Of a stretch of 64,000 nucleotides of DNA, positions 27,051 to 35,878 are shown piece after piece (the first letter of the stretch is position 1; each line of letters begins with the position of its first letter). Origin of the DNA: Aquibacillus saliphilus (GTDB lineage Bacteria; Bacillota; Bacilli; Bacillales; Amphibacillaceae); NCBI RefSeq assembly GCF_020404745.1, contig NZ_JAIZAP010000005.1, forward strand, positions 1 to 64,000. The letters run 5' to 3'. The notes beneath the pieces are model-generated. The model saw only the letters and a program-made list of their open reading frames with translations, was not told the origin of the DNA and searched no databases. A program made the position numbers and the translations under genes.

Positions 27051-28049
27051 ATGTATTTATATAGATTTTGGCAATTTTACTTTCGGATGCCAACTGTACT
27101 TCGTTTATTAGTAACTGTGTTTTTTATCATGTTTTTTTTTGGTGCAACGATACACATCATTGAACCAAAGCACTTCCCGACCATGTTTGATGGCATTTGG
27201 TGGGCTTTCGTCACTGGTTCAACAGTCGGTTATGGGGATTATGTTCCTTTAAGTACAGTTGGAAGGGTTATTGCTATTTTACTCATCCTTGCAGGTGGGG
27301 GCGTCTTAACCTTTTATATGGCCACCATTTCGGCTGGCACTATTAAACATGAGCAAGAATTATCAAAAGGCAATATAAATTATAAAGGTAAAAATCATAT
27401 AATTTTTATTGGTTGGAATGAGCGAACAAAACAATTATTAGAAATGTTAAAAAAACGTAATACACATGAACAGATTGTTTTAATTGATAAAACGTTAAAT
27501 AACTTGCCATTTCAAAAACACTATCTCCACTTCGTGCATGGAGATGCAACCGAAGATGAGATATTGCAAAAAGCGAATATAAATCAGGCGAAATATGTAG
27601 TAATTACTTCTGATCCATCAAAAAAAGAAAGGCAAGCTGATCAAAATAGTATTTTAACTACCGTTGCGATAAGAGGTAATAATGCAGAAGTTTATATTAT
27701 TACAGAAGTTTTAACTAAAGAACAAACAACAAATGCCACTCGAGCTGGTGCTGATACAGTCATTCGTTCTAATGAATTTATGAGTACGCTATTTTTTCAT
27801 GAAATTTTCCGAAATGAACCTATTAAACCTTTTGATATATTATTAAAGGTATTAGCGAATCAGCAATTCCATCAGATTAGTTTAAAACAAGAAATGATAG
27901 GAAAAACTTTTTTACAATGCTCTGATTATTATCTGTCCTATGAACAAATATTAATAGGCATTATTAGAGAAGGAGAGTTGATGCTCAACCCCCCTTTTGA
28001 TGATAAACTAACAGCAGGTGACACGCTTATTGTATTATCAAGATTATAG
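27051..28049 (+). CDS. yugO: potassium channel with RCK domain, YugO-like
   Basis: A 332-aa K+ channel of the MthK type: two membrane segments flank the selectivity filter TVGYGD (about residues 59-64), then a TrkA-N/RCK domain beginning IIFIGWNERTKQL (about 115) and a TrkA-C domain at the end. The GXGXXG of classic nucleotide-binding RCKs is altered to GWNERT. B. subtilis YugO (needed for biofilm electrical signalling) follows the mstX (Mistic) gene; none is present in the 100 bases upstream here. Confidence 0.92.
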   Translation: MYLYRFWQFYFRMPTVLRLLVTVFFIMFFFGATIHIIEPKHFPTMFDGIWWAFVTGSTVGYGDYVPLSTVGRVIAILLILAGGGVLTFYMATISAGTIKHEQELSKGNINYKGKNHIIFIGWNERTKQLLEMLKKRNTHEQIVLIDKTLNNLPFQKHYLHFVHGDATEDEILQKANINQAKYVVITSDPSKKERQADQNSILTTVAIRGNNAEVYIITEVLTKEQTTNATRAGADTVIRSNEFMSTLFFHEIFRNEPIKPFDILLKVLANQQFHQISLKQEMIGKTFLQCSDYYLSYEQILIGIIREGELMLNPPFDDKLTAGDTLIVLSRL

Positions 28050-28445
28050 TAGTAAATGCTCAATTTGTTCAATTAGGCGTTTGCCTTTTTCTACATATCG
28101 TTCAGGTACATCAGCGTCTTCATCTACTGGGGATTGAAATTGGTTAAAAGCTCCTTGAATTACACCATTGTCAGAATGATTCTCTACACCAGCTTGAAAA
28201 ACATGTGTGAGAATGAATGGATTTCCGAGTCGAACAATAACACCAGGTGAATCAAGAGATCCTTCTTCAGCTTCAAATGGTATTCTTACAAATTGGTATC
28301 CACCTTCATCCGACATTTTATAATCAAAGGATCCTTCTTGAAAATCCCAATTTCCACCAATTACATAGCCAAGTGGTTTTAGTTGCTTTTCTAGTTCGTA
28401 TAAAGGGAAAACTTTATTTTCAAGATTTGAGGAAACAGGAATCAT
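28044..28445 (-). CDS. yugN: YugN-like family protein
   Basis: A 133-aa soluble protein of the YugN-like family (PF08868). Function unknown. The conserved block RIPFEAEEGSLDSPGVIVRLGNPFILTH is split over about residues 75-102. Converges with yugO with a 6-base overlap of the two 3' ends, and is followed by pgi, both as in B. subtilis. Confidence 0.85.
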   Translation of the reverse strand: MIPVSSNLENKVFPLYELEKQLKPLGYVIGGNWDFQEGSFDYKMSDEGGYQFVRIPFEAEEGSLDSPGVIVRLGNPFILTHVFQAGVENHSDNGVIQGAFNQFQSPVDEDADVPERYVEKGKRLIEQIEHLLL

Positions 28446-28500
28446 TGAATTACTCCTTTTTTAGGATTACTTTTCCCTAAAAAATAAAACTTATGTTATA

Positions 28501-28631
28501 AGAAAAGCGAAAGGCGCCCTTGTTAGCCACGACAAGCTTAAGTCAAGCCTCTATGTAGCGATTTTTTCCACAAACAGGCTTGACTTAAGGCCTCAGGCGG
28601 GCTAGGTGATGGAGCTAGACATCGAAACGCC
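28501..28631 (+). repeat. dispersed intergenic repeat, family A (copy 3)
   Basis: AAAAGCGAAAGGCGCC, GACAAGCTTAAGTCAAGCCTC, then CTTGACTTAAGGCCTCAGGC and GATGGAGCTAGACATCG. Same order and orientation as the copy at 55859. Lies between divergently placed yugN and pgi ends. Confidence 0.75.
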
Positions 28632-28661
28632 AAATTTTATATTTTCCTACATTTAGAAAAA

Positions 28662-28692
28662 GGGATCCTTATCGTTTGTCGACAAGGATCCC
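28662..28692 (-). terminator. pgi terminator
   Basis: A 9-bp stem (GGGATCCTT with AAGGATCCC) followed by CTTTTTC on the minus strand. Confidence 0.85.
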
Positions 28693-28705
28693 CCTTTTCT
28701 TATAT

Positions 28706-30052
28706 TTATAGACGCTTTTCTAATTCTTCTTTTTCTTTTTCAAATCCTGGTTTTCCTAATAGTGCAAACATATTCTTTTTATATGCCTCTACACCTGGTT
28801 GATCAAATGGATTTACTCCAAGTAAATAACCGCTTATTGCACAGGCTTTTTCAAAGAAGTAAACAGTGTAACCAAACGTATAGGCATCAAGTTTTGGTAA
28901 ATGCACAATTAAGTTAGGTACTTGTCCATCCGTATGAGCAAGCATAGTCCCTTGGTATGCTTTTTCGTTGACGAAATCGATTGTTTTACCAGCAAGATAA
29001 TTTAAACCATCAAGATCTTGTTTCTCTTCATCGATTGTAATATTTGATTTTGGTTCCTCAACATGAAGAACTGTCTCAAATAAATCTCTTCTTCCCTCTT
29101 GCACGTATTGTCCCATAGAGTGTAAGTCGGTAGAGAAATTTGCAGATGCAGGGAAAATTCCTTTAAAATCTTTTCCTTCACTTTCTCCAAACAATTGTTT
29201 CCACCATTCAGAAAAGTACTGAAGTGATGGTTCATAGTTAATTAACATTTCAATTGTTTTTCCTTTATTATAAAGAATATTTCTTACAGCAGCATATTGA
29301 TAAGCAGGATTTTTTTCCAAATCTCCCTCACTTAATTCAGCCTGTGCTTTTTGTGCACCACTCATCATAGCATCAATATCCACACCACTTACAGCTATTG
29401 GGAGTAATCCAACTGCAGTAAGAACAGAATATCTACCACCAATATCATCTGCAATAACAAAGCTTTCGTAGCCTTCCTCATTAGCAAGTGTTTTTAGAGC
29501 ACCACGTTCTTTATCGGTAGTAGCATAAATTCTTCCTCTTGCCTCTTCTACGCCATACTTTTCTTCAAGCATTTTTCGAAAAATACGAAATGCAATCGCA
29601 GGTTCTGTTGTTGTTCCACTCTTGGAAATAACATTAACAGAAACATCTTTATCTTTTAATAAATCAAACAAATCATTTATATAAGGTGCACTAACACTGT
29701 TTCCAACGAAAAACACTTGAGGAGTTTTTCGGCTTTCTGTCGGCAATACATTGTAAAAAGAATGGTTTAACATCTCGATTGCAGCACGAGCTCCTAAGTA
29801 TGATCCACCAATTCCGACAACTAAAAGCACGTCTGAATCCGATTTGATTTTTTCGGCTGCCTGCTTAATTCGACCAAACTCTTCTTTATCATACGCTTCT
29901 GGTAGGTCAACCCATCCAAGGTAATCATTTCCTGCCCCTGTTTGATTATGTATTGCTTCGTGAGCTAATTTAACAGGCTCTTTCAGATAATCTAGTTCAT
30001 GTTGACCAAAAAAGGATAACGCCTTCTCATATTCAAAACGTACATAACTCAT
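28706..30052 (-). CDS. pgi: glucose-6-phosphate isomerase
   Basis: Interconverts glucose-6-P and fructose-6-P in glycolysis. The 448-aa protein is of the Gram-positive length, with [13 protein letters not shown], the [11 protein letters not shown] sugar-phosphate loop, [14 protein letters not shown] and the [16 protein letters not shown] signature. GGAGG lies before the ATG. A weak SigA-type promoter (TTGATT, TAAATT) is about 60 bases upstream. Confidence 0.97.
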   Translation of the reverse strand: MSYVRFEYEKALSFFGQHELDYLKEPVKLAHEAIHNQTGAGNDYLGWVDLPEAYDKEEFGRIKQAAEKIKSDSDVLLVVGIGGSYLGARAAIEMLNHSFYNVLPTESRKTPQVFFVGNSVSAPYINDLFDLLKDKDVSVNVISKSGTTTEPAIAFRIFRKMLEEKYGVEEARGRIYATTDKERGALKTLANEEGYESFVIADDIGGRYSVLTAVGLLPIAVSGVDIDAMMSGAQKAQAELSEGDLEKNPAYQYAAVRNILYNKGKTIEMLINYEPSLQYFSEWWKQLFGESEGKDFKGIFPASANFSTDLHSMGQYVQEGRRDLFETVLHVEEPKSNITIDEEKQDLDGLNYLAGKTIDFVNEKAYQGTMLAHTDGQVPNLIVHLPKLDAYTFGYTVYFFEKACAISGYLLGVNPFDQPGVEAYKKNMFALLGKPGFEKEKEELEKRL

Positions 30053-30244
30053 TGAAAAACCTCCATAGATTTAAAAATAGTACCTCTTTAAATTTACCCT
30101 AAATTGCTCCATTAAATCAAGTGAATACTTGAACGTTCTTTATAATCCCAACAAAAATAACACTATTTTACTGGTTTCATGCGTATATTTTATCAGGAAA
30201 TAGCAAAGATACTAATGAAAATATCTAAAAATAGGAGGTTAACA

Positions 30245-30484
30245 ATGAGTACATTACAAAGAATTTCATTATTGTTACTAGTTATTGGTGGTATTAATTG
30301 GGGACTTATTGGTCTGTTTCAATTTGATTTAGTAGCAGCTATTTTTGGTGGAGGGGAGCAAAGTGGAGCATTTGCGCGCATCATTTATACACTTGTAGGT
30401 ATTAGTGGATTAGTTTGCTTATCTCTACTTTTCAAACCATCTGAGGAAGTTGCTGACCGAAGAGAACCAAAAACAGATCAGTAA
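30245..30484 (+). CDS. yuzA: DUF378 small membrane protein, YuzA-like
   Basis: A 79-aa membrane protein with two spans and the DUF378 pattern IGGINWGLIGLFQFDLVAAIFGG. Function unknown. The ORF can be extended to 30179, but TAGGAGG right before the ATG at 30245 fixes the start. Divergent from pgi; shares a bidirectional terminator with yugI, the B. subtilis order. Confidence 0.88.
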   Translation: MSTLQRISLLLLVIGGINWGLIGLFQFDLVAAIFGGGEQSGAFARIIYTLVGISGLVCLSLLFKPSEEVADRREPKTDQ

Positions 30485-30500
30485 AAAGAAACGAACATAA

Positions 30501-30540
30501 AAAAGCTCCCTTTTAGCATTCAAGCTAAAAGGGAGCTTTT
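30501..30540. terminator. bidirectional terminator yuzA/yugI
   Basis: A 17-bp perfect stem (30501-30517 with 30524-30540) with A and T tails on both sides. Confidence 0.9.
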
Positions 30541-30550
30541 TAAAACTTTA

Positions 30551-30943
30551 CTATTTCTTAAATGTACTTTCACGTTCTTCAGATTGCTTAATCCAGTCAC
30601 TAAGCTTATCTTTTAATGTATTAAAGCCCTGCTCTTGATCAGCCTGTTGATACGTTTGTTTAGCAGATTGTTGCGGCTTTCTAGTAGCTTGTTTTGGAGC
30701 TTCTTCAGTAGCGCGGATAGAAAGTGAATATTTATTTTTCGCTTCATCAATTTGAAGTACTTTCACTTTAACTTCATCACCTACATTTAAATGTTCGTTA
30801 ATGTCTTTCACATAACCGTGTGTTACCTCAGATATATGAACTAGCCCTTGTATTTCTTCATTTAAAGCTACAAAAGCTCCATAAGGTTGAATACCTGTTA
30901 CTTTTCCTTCTAATACTTGACCTACTTCAATACTGTTACCCAT
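30551..30943 (-). CDS. yugI: S1-domain RNA-binding protein, general stress protein 13 (YugI)
   Basis: A 130-aa protein with one S1 domain (VGQVLEGKVTGIQPYGAFVAL ... VHISEVTHGYVKD, spread over about residues 5-70) and a Gln/Lys/Ser-rich tail. The B. subtilis homologue is a ribosome-associated general stress protein. An in-frame TTG (30952) lies against GGGAG; the ATG at 30943 has the better spacing. Confidence 0.9.
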   Translation of the reverse strand: MGNSIEVGQVLEGKVTGIQPYGAFVALNEEIQGLVHISEVTHGYVKDINEHLNVGDEVKVKVLQIDEAKNKYSLSIRATEEAPKQATRKPQQSAKQTYQQADQEQGFNTLKDKLSDWIKQSEERESTFKK

Positions 30944-31199
30944 AATGAACAACTCCCGTTTTTTTTCATATCTTTATCTTGATGTAATTACCTGTATGGT
31001 ATGCAAACAAGTTCATGAATACATTTGTCTACAGATGTTAACACCCAATCCAATAGTAAGTTATCACGAACGTTCTACTAGTGGAAAAATTAAAACTTTA
31101 TACGCAATTATCTATTTTAGCATAAAAAAGTCATTTTCGGCAATGAATATTATGGAAATTAGTCTATTTTAATACTTTAATCATAAAAAATGCAATAAT

Positions 31200-31297
31200 A
31201 TGTTTAATAGTAAGGAATTTTGGAAATAACTATAGATGTAAGACTTTCTCGTATTCCCCCTGTGAGGCAAAGCGATTATATCGCTTTGCTTTTTTTA
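31200..31297 (+). ncRNA. candidate small RNA ending in an orphan terminator
   Basis: A strong intrinsic terminator (GCAAAGCGA 31267-31275, TCGCTTTGC 31281-31289, eight Ts) follows no plus-strand gene. Just before it is a C-rich stretch (ATTCCCCCTGTG) that could pair with Shine-Dalgarno sequences, as in Gram-positive regulatory RNAs such as RsaE/RoxS or FsrA. No clear promoter was found, the 5' limit is arbitrary, and it could instead be a leftover terminator. The gap 30944-31380 holds nothing else I can support. Confidence 0.3.
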
Positions 31298-31380
31298 CTT
31301 CAGATTTCTAAACGTACTAATGTGTTACATATAGAATAATAAACCATAAATATAAACATCTGGAAGGAGTAATACCTTTC

Positions 31381-32214
31381 ATGGAAAATATAAAAGAAAA
31401 AAAACAATGGATTGACTACAAAGGAACTAACATTTGTTATCAATCATATAAACACCCTTTAAACTCCAATAAGCCTTATATTATTTTCATTCATGGATTT
31501 CTCTCTTCACAGTATAGTTTTAGAAAAATGGTACCGTTACTGATAGATAAATTTAATCTTATAACCATCGACCTTCCACCTTTTGGAGATAGTGATCGAA
31601 TTACCAAATTCACCTATTCATATTCAAATTTAGCTAATATAATTGTATATTTTATGAATACAAAATCGATTCCCTCTGCGTATCTAGTTGGACACTCAAT
31701 GGGTGGACAAATCGCCTTAACTTGCGCTTATCATTATCCTGATCGAATTAAGAAACTAATACTGCTTGCGCCTTGTAGTTACTTATCAAAGGCAGATCGT
31801 TTTAGCTACTTAATAAGTTGGCTTCCATTCTTCCCTACACTAATTAAGAGACTTCTTTATCGAAAAGGTGTCTTTGAAACCCTCAGGCAATGCGTTTACA
31901 ATGAGTCAGTAATAACAAAAGATATGTTAACAACATATATCAAACCTTTTTTGGATAATGCGATTTATCTATGCCTAACAAAAATGGTAAGAGACCGAGA
32001 AGGTGATTTAGATATGAAATGCCTAGCAACAATCCAAACAGAAACATTCATTTTTTGGGGAAAAAAAGACGAAATCCTACCTGTATCAATCGGATATAAA
32101 TTAGTTCAAGATTTACCAGCTGCAGAACTTTGTACATTTGATTATGCTGGTCATCTACTTCCTGAAGAAGTTCCCAACATCATTTGTGACAGAATTCTAG
32201 CCCATTGCAATTAG
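31381..32214 (+). CDS. yugF: alpha/beta hydrolase, YugF-like
   Basis: A 277-aa hydrolase. Nucleophile elbow VGHSMGGQ (Ser near residue 106), the oxyanion HGFLSSQYS motif near 38, an acid in WGKKDEILP and catalytic His in YAGHLLPEE are all present. No signal peptide. Natural substrate unknown. GGAAGGAG precedes the ATG; no partner gene adjoins. Confidence 0.88.
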   Translation: MENIKEKKQWIDYKGTNICYQSYKHPLNSNKPYIIFIHGFLSSQYSFRKMVPLLIDKFNLITIDLPPFGDSDRITKFTYSYSNLANIIVYFMNTKSIPSAYLVGHSMGGQIALTCAYHYPDRIKKLILLAPCSYLSKADRFSYLISWLPFFPTLIKRLLYRKGVFETLRQCVYNESVITKDMLTTYIKPFLDNAIYLCLTKMVRDREGDLDMKCLATIQTETFIFWGKKDEILPVSIGYKLVQDLPAAELCTFDYAGHLLPEEVPNIICDRILAHCN

Positions 32215-32273
32215 CATAAACAGTCTTACCATTTTAAGTAAGATTAATAGTTTATACATTTATCTAAAACAGG

Positions 32274-32962
32274 CGAGAAAACTCCCTCTTCAAGCGTGTG
32301 AAGGGCGCAGCCCAACGGTAAGGGGGAGATGAATCGCCTTCAGACAAGTGTTCGAAATCGCCTTTTTGTTTGGTATAATGGATAAAAGGGAGATGAAACT
32401 CAATGTTAGTGAAAAGAGCCTATAAATTCAGAATCTATCCAAAACCCAAACAAGTCATACTTATCAATAAAACAACTGGTTGTTCACGTTTCGTGCATAA
32501 CTATTTTGTTGGCAAGCAAAAAGAGAAAGATTCTTATTGGCATGTCGTGAATGAAATGGTTCAGACACACGAAAAGACATGTTAGTAAAATCTCTACCGT
32601 GATTGTCAAAAACCACGACATCATCGGAATCGAAGATTTGTCTGTCAAAAACATGTTGAAGAATCACAATCTAGCAAAAGCCATTAGTGAAGTATCGTGG
32701 TCGCAATTTCGAACACTTGTTCCAATTGTGGTCATAGACACAAAGACGTTAAAAATCTTGCCTTACGTGAATGGTCATGCCCAATGTGTAAGAGTCATCA
32801 CGAAAGGGATATTAACGCAAGTATCAATCTTCGTAATGAAGCATTACGATTAACCCCAGGAACTGCGGGGATAGCCTAATCCATAACTAACCGATAGGTT
32901 GGTGTTCTTAGGAATCCCCCACTTCAAGCAACCCGTAAGGGTGGTAAGTGGCGGGTAGTTCA
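32274..32962 (+). mobile_element. relic of an IS200/IS605-family (tnpB-only, IS1341-like) element
   Basis: About 690 bases with a shrunken tnpB between structured ends. The left end has a CTCCCTCTTCAAGC...GGGGGAG fold-back (from about 32281 to 32328). The right end folds through CCCCCACTTCAAGC, ACCCGTAAGGGT and AAGTGGCGGG (32925-32954), the region that gives the omega (guide) RNA in such elements. A TATAAT box remains at 32373-32378. No tnpA. Boundaries are approximate. Confidence 0.75.
32403..32879 (+). pseudogene. tnpB: tnpB remnant (RNA-guided nuclease), internally deleted and frameshifted
   Basis: Three fragments in order: the N-terminal KRAYKFRIYPKPKQ...GCSRFVHNYF (frame of 32403); RHVSKISTVIVKN...GIEDLSVKNML...ISEVSWSQF (frame of 32551), which carries the RuvC-II Glu; and [13 protein letters not shown]...[17 protein letters not shown] (frame of 32697), with the zinc ribbon and RuvC-III Asp. 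About 200 residues between the first two, including the RuvC-I Asp, and some 20 between the last two are gone. A normal TnpB is about 370-400 aa, so this cannot be active. Confidence 0.85.
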
Positions 32963-33038
32963 AAACCTCAAACATTTCCAATCATATCTTTATTTTAATA
33001 TAATGTTTATTATATTAAAATATGAAGGAGGACTATTA

Positions 33039-34205
33039 ATGAGTTTCAAAAATATTCACCCTAGAAAAGGAACTCGATCTGTAAAATGGGATTTAATCAA
33101 ATCTATTTATGGTTCGGAGGATGTACTACCTATGTGGGTAGCAGACATGGACTTTCAGACACCTCAACCGGTGATAGATGCCTTAGTGGAAAGATCAAAA
33201 CACGGAATATTTGGTTACACGATTACAGATTCTGAAATTAATACTTCTATAATAAATTGGTTGAACAAAAAACATGATTGGCAAATAAACAAGTCATGGT
33301 TGTTATACAGTCCTGGTGTTGTTTCTACGTTACATATGGCAGTTCAGGCATTAACAGAACCAGGAGATTCAATATTGATTCAGACCCCTGTTTATCCTCC
33401 TTTTTATGGTCTTGTTAAAAACCATGATCGCAAATTAGTCACTAATCCTTTAAAGCTAATAAATAATCGTTATGAAATTGATTTTATAGACCTTGAAAAA
33501 AAGATGCAACAGGGTGTAAAAGCATTTATATTATGTAATCCTCATAATCCGGCAGGAAGAGTATGGACTGAACAAGAATTAACCAAAATGGCAGAATTAT
33601 CTTTAAAATACAATGTGAAGCTGTTTTCTGATGAGATCCATAGTGATCTTGTTTATTCAAATCACATTCATATTCCAATTGGATCACTTTCACAAGAAAT
33701 TAATGAACAAACGATTACTTGTATGTCACCGACAAAAACATTTAACTTAGCCGGACTACAAGCGTCATTTGCAGTTATACCAAATGAGTCAGATCGAAAT
33801 TCAATAAAAAATTTGTTTAATAATCAAGGTTTTCACATGTTAAATACAATGGGAGTAACTGCTCTAGAATCTGCATATCAATTCGGAGAACCATGGCTAG
33901 AGGATCTGTTATCCGTTTTAGAAGAAAACAGAGATCTAGTTACCCGTTCATTTAAAACTAGACCAGAAATCACCATTGTTGAACCCGAAGGAACATATTT
34001 AGTTTGGATGGATTGCAGAGAGATGAGGCTAAGCAACAAGGAGTTGAAGGAATTTATGGCTAGTAAAGCAAGAGTAGGCTTAAATGATGGATTATCCTTT
34101 GGTGAAGAAGGTGAAGGATTTATGCGAATGAATATTGCCTGTCCGAAAGTTATTTTAGAAGAAGGAATAAATCGAATTATAACAGCTTTAGATAATTTAA
34201 AGTAG
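33039..34205 (+). CDS. patB: PatB/MalY family C-S lyase (PLP-dependent aminotransferase fold)
   Basis: A 388-aa fold-type I PLP enzyme. The N-terminal RKGTRSVKWD...LPMWVADMDF is characteristic of PatB/MalY; the PLP Lys is in SPTKTFNLAGLQ (near residue 234), with LCNPHNPAGRVW and SDEIHSDL as other cofactor-site blocks. The family cleaves cystathionine or cysteine (C-S lyase). GAAGGAGG fixes the ATG at 33039; the earlier start at 33003 lacks a site. Confidence 0.92.
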   Translation: MSFKNIHPRKGTRSVKWDLIKSIYGSEDVLPMWVADMDFQTPQPVIDALVERSKHGIFGYTITDSEINTSIINWLNKKHDWQINKSWLLYSPGVVSTLHMAVQALTEPGDSILIQTPVYPPFYGLVKNHDRKLVTNPLKLINNRYEIDFIDLEKKMQQGVKAFILCNPHNPAGRVWTEQELTKMAELSLKYNVKLFSDEIHSDLVYSNHIHIPIGSLSQEINEQTITCMSPTKTFNLAGLQASFAVIPNESDRNSIKNLFNNQGFHMLNTMGVTALESAYQFGEPWLEDLLSVLEENRDLVTRSFKTRPEITIVEPEGTYLVWMDCREMRLSNKELKEFMASKARVGLNDGLSFGEEGEGFMRMNIACPKVILEEGINRIITALDNLK

Positions 34206-34217
34206 ATTACATTTAGC

Positions 34218-34268
34218 ACTATAAAAGCAGTAACCTAAAGAGGGTAACTGTTTTTATAGTACGTTTTT
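34218..34268 (+). terminator. patB terminator
   Basis: Arms 34218-34234 and 34244-34260 pair with a single mismatch, followed by a T run (GTTTTTTA). Confidence 0.8.
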
Positions 34269-34279
34269 TATTATATCTG

Positions 34280-34864
34280 TCACTCGTCATCTTCATTTAA
34301 TTCAGTAGGGTCTGTAGGAGACTCTCCCTCTTTTGACTCATCTAAAATTATCGAACCACACGCAATTCTTTCACCAGCATCTCCGGCTGGTTGACTAACT
34401 CCATCATCCTGTCCTTTGTGTATGACCAAAGACGTCCCATCATTTTGTAAGAGAGAATTTTTCCCATCCATTAATGTCGCACCACTAAGTACGAGTTTGA
34501 TGTCGTCGATTGTTCCATCTTCACCCGCCTCAATATTAGGCAAATCGCCTAAATGTGCTCCTTCGGGATGCATTAAACCATGTTCGTTACCTTCTGTATT
34601 TAAGTGATTACCTGCAGACTTAAAATCTGGCCCTTCACATTCTGGAAATTCATGTACGTGTATCCCATGAAAACCTGGCTCTATACCCTCGACAGATAAT
34701 TTTATTTGAACACCATCTGGTTGTTCCGTAAGAGTTGCTGTTCCTATTGAATCTCCTTCATTATTGTACATATCAACCGCCAAAGGAGAACGTTCTTCGT
34801 TTTGACATGAAGTTAACACAAGTAAAAAACTAACCATAATAGTCAAAATTAACCTTAACTTCAT
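34280..34864 (-). CDS. sodC: Cu/Zn superoxide dismutase lipoprotein
   Basis: An extracytoplasmic lipoprotein with signal and lipobox LTSC (Cys near residue 20) and a Cu/Zn-SOD domain. Metal ligands: GIHVHEF, the His of AGNHLN, HGLMHPEGAHLGD, and VIHKGQDD; the active-site Arg is in GERIACG, and the two disulfide Cys (ECEG, IACG) are present. All copper-ligand positions seem filled, so an active enzyme is likely. The acidic C-terminal tail of about 20 aa is unusual. GGGAG before 34864 selects this start. Confidence 0.92.
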   Translation of the reverse strand: MKLRLILTIMVSFLLVLTSCQNEERSPLAVDMYNNEGDSIGTATLTEQPDGVQIKLSVEGIEPGFHGIHVHEFPECEGPDFKSAGNHLNTEGNEHGLMHPEGAHLGDLPNIEAGEDGTIDDIKLVLSGATLMDGKNSLLQNDGTSLVIHKGQDDGVSQPAGDAGERIACGSIILDESKEGESPTDPTELNEDDE

Positions 34865-34946
34865 TAAAAAACTCCCTTTCTTTTCCATATTCCAATCTAG
34901 TATCGCCAATAATTATCATCAATAACCCTAAAAAAAATCAAATTAA

Positions 34947-34972
34947 AAACCTTTATCAGCTGATAAAGGTTT
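34947..34972 (-). terminator. terminator of the 65-aa membrane protein gene
   Basis: A 12-bp perfect stem (AAACCTTTATCA with TGATAAAGGTTT), then AT-rich sequence TTTTTAATTTG on the minus strand. Confidence 0.8.
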
Positions 34973-34976
34973 AAAT

Positions 34977-35171
34977 TTATTTCTGTTTTGACTTGTCTGT
35001 TAACGATGTATCTGTTTGTTGGTATTTTTCATTAATTCTTTCTGCTTCTTTTTTTGAGGATTTATGAAATAAATACATGGTTACACATGCACCCATTACG
35101 AAAAAAAGTAGACTTATTACAGCAGGAATATACAACGATTTATCTTCTGGAAAGTAAAGAAACTCCATCAT
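34977..35171 (-). CDS. small single-span membrane protein of unknown function
   Basis: About 64 aa with one hydrophobic span (YIPAVISLLFFVMGACVTMYLF reduced: residues about 15-36) and a charged, Lys-rich C-terminus. Not recognised. AAGGA precedes two adjacent ATGs (35171 and 35168); the ORF is open to a GTG at 35180. Monocistronic between sodC and a family B repeat. Confidence 0.65.
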   Translation of the reverse strand: MMEFLYFPEDKSLYIPAVISLLFFVMGACVTMYLFHKSSKKEAERINEKYQQTDTSLTDKSKQK

Positions 35172-35230
35172 AATTATCACGTCCTTATTACCTATTATAT
35201 CAAAATTACAACCATAATTTAAACTAATTT

Positions 35231-35347
35231 AGTCAATTTTATAATACTGATTTATTGAAAGTTGTCATCCGCATAGAGTTGGGATGCCGAAAGCACCCAA
35301 ACTATATGCGGATGACAACTGCTCATAAGGTAATGATGAAATTGATT
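35231..35347. repeat. MITE-like element, family B (best-preserved copy)
   Basis: 117 bases: left end AGTCAATTTTATAATACTGA, right end TAATGATGAAATTGATT (imperfect inverted termini). The centre is a hairpin of about 24 bp with arms GTTGTCATCCGCATA (35271-35285 area) and TATGCGGATGACAAC. Related to 22328, 37615 and 41372. Confidence 0.8.
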
Positions 35348-35427
35348 CAATTAACTCTAATTACTTGTATTACCATTGGTTTTTCTGTCAAAATGTATAT
35401 AACTACGTAGGATAGGGAGTTATTTGA

Positions 35428-35808
35428 ATGGATAATGCTAAAATTGGCGAAATAGTAAAAGCTCACTACAATTCAGGCACTTACATTGGTGAAGTAATAG
35501 AAGAACGAGGTAAAGATTATTTAATAAAAGTAATTGCTGTTTTAAAACACCCCTTGCAAGGAGACCTTCATAACTTTGGTCAAACCGAAGATGTTTTCTT
35601 TCATCAAAGAAAAGCACTAAGCTTCCAAGAAAAAACAAATGTTTCAAGATCAGCTGTTCATCCCTTCAACGAAGCAGTTCCTGACTATTATGTATCTCTT
35701 AAGCAGTCAGTGGACGCATTAAAAGTTAAATTAAGCGCAAAAGAGTCTGATTTCAATAAAAAAGCAATGAAAAATTTAGGAGACTTAGAACAACAATATT
35801 TCGGTTAA
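35428..35808 (+). CDS. kapB: kinase-associated protein B (KapB)
   Basis: A 126-aa soluble protein of the KapB family (conserved VKAHYNSGTYIGEVIEER near the N-terminus, VLKHPLQGDLHNFG near residue 40). In B. subtilis KapB works with the sensor kinase KinB in phosphorelay signalling for sporulation. No kinB lies here. Despite old 'lipoprotein' labels, no signal peptide is seen. Confidence 0.88.
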   Translation: MDNAKIGEIVKAHYNSGTYIGEVIEERGKDYLIKVIAVLKHPLQGDLHNFGQTEDVFFHQRKALSFQEKTNVSRSAVHPFNEAVPDYYVSLKQSVDALKVKLSAKESDFNKKAMKNLGDLEQQYFG

Positions 35809-35822
35809 TAACTATATTAGAT

Positions 35823-35875
35823 AAGTAAAAAGTTACTGTCACAGCCTCGCAAACTGTGGCAGTAACTTTTTACTT
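35823..35875. terminator. bidirectional terminator kapB/khtU
   Basis: A 16-bp outer stem (35823-35838 with 35860-35875) extended inwards by CACAG/CTGTG, with A/T tails both ways. Confidence 0.9.
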
Positions 35876-35878
35876 AGG

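Noticed and set aside
32551-32879. Two ORFs that look like separate small zinc-ribbon or unknown proteins
   Set aside because: They are frame-shifted pieces of one tnpB remnant, recognised by the GIEDL and CSNCG/CPMC blocks.
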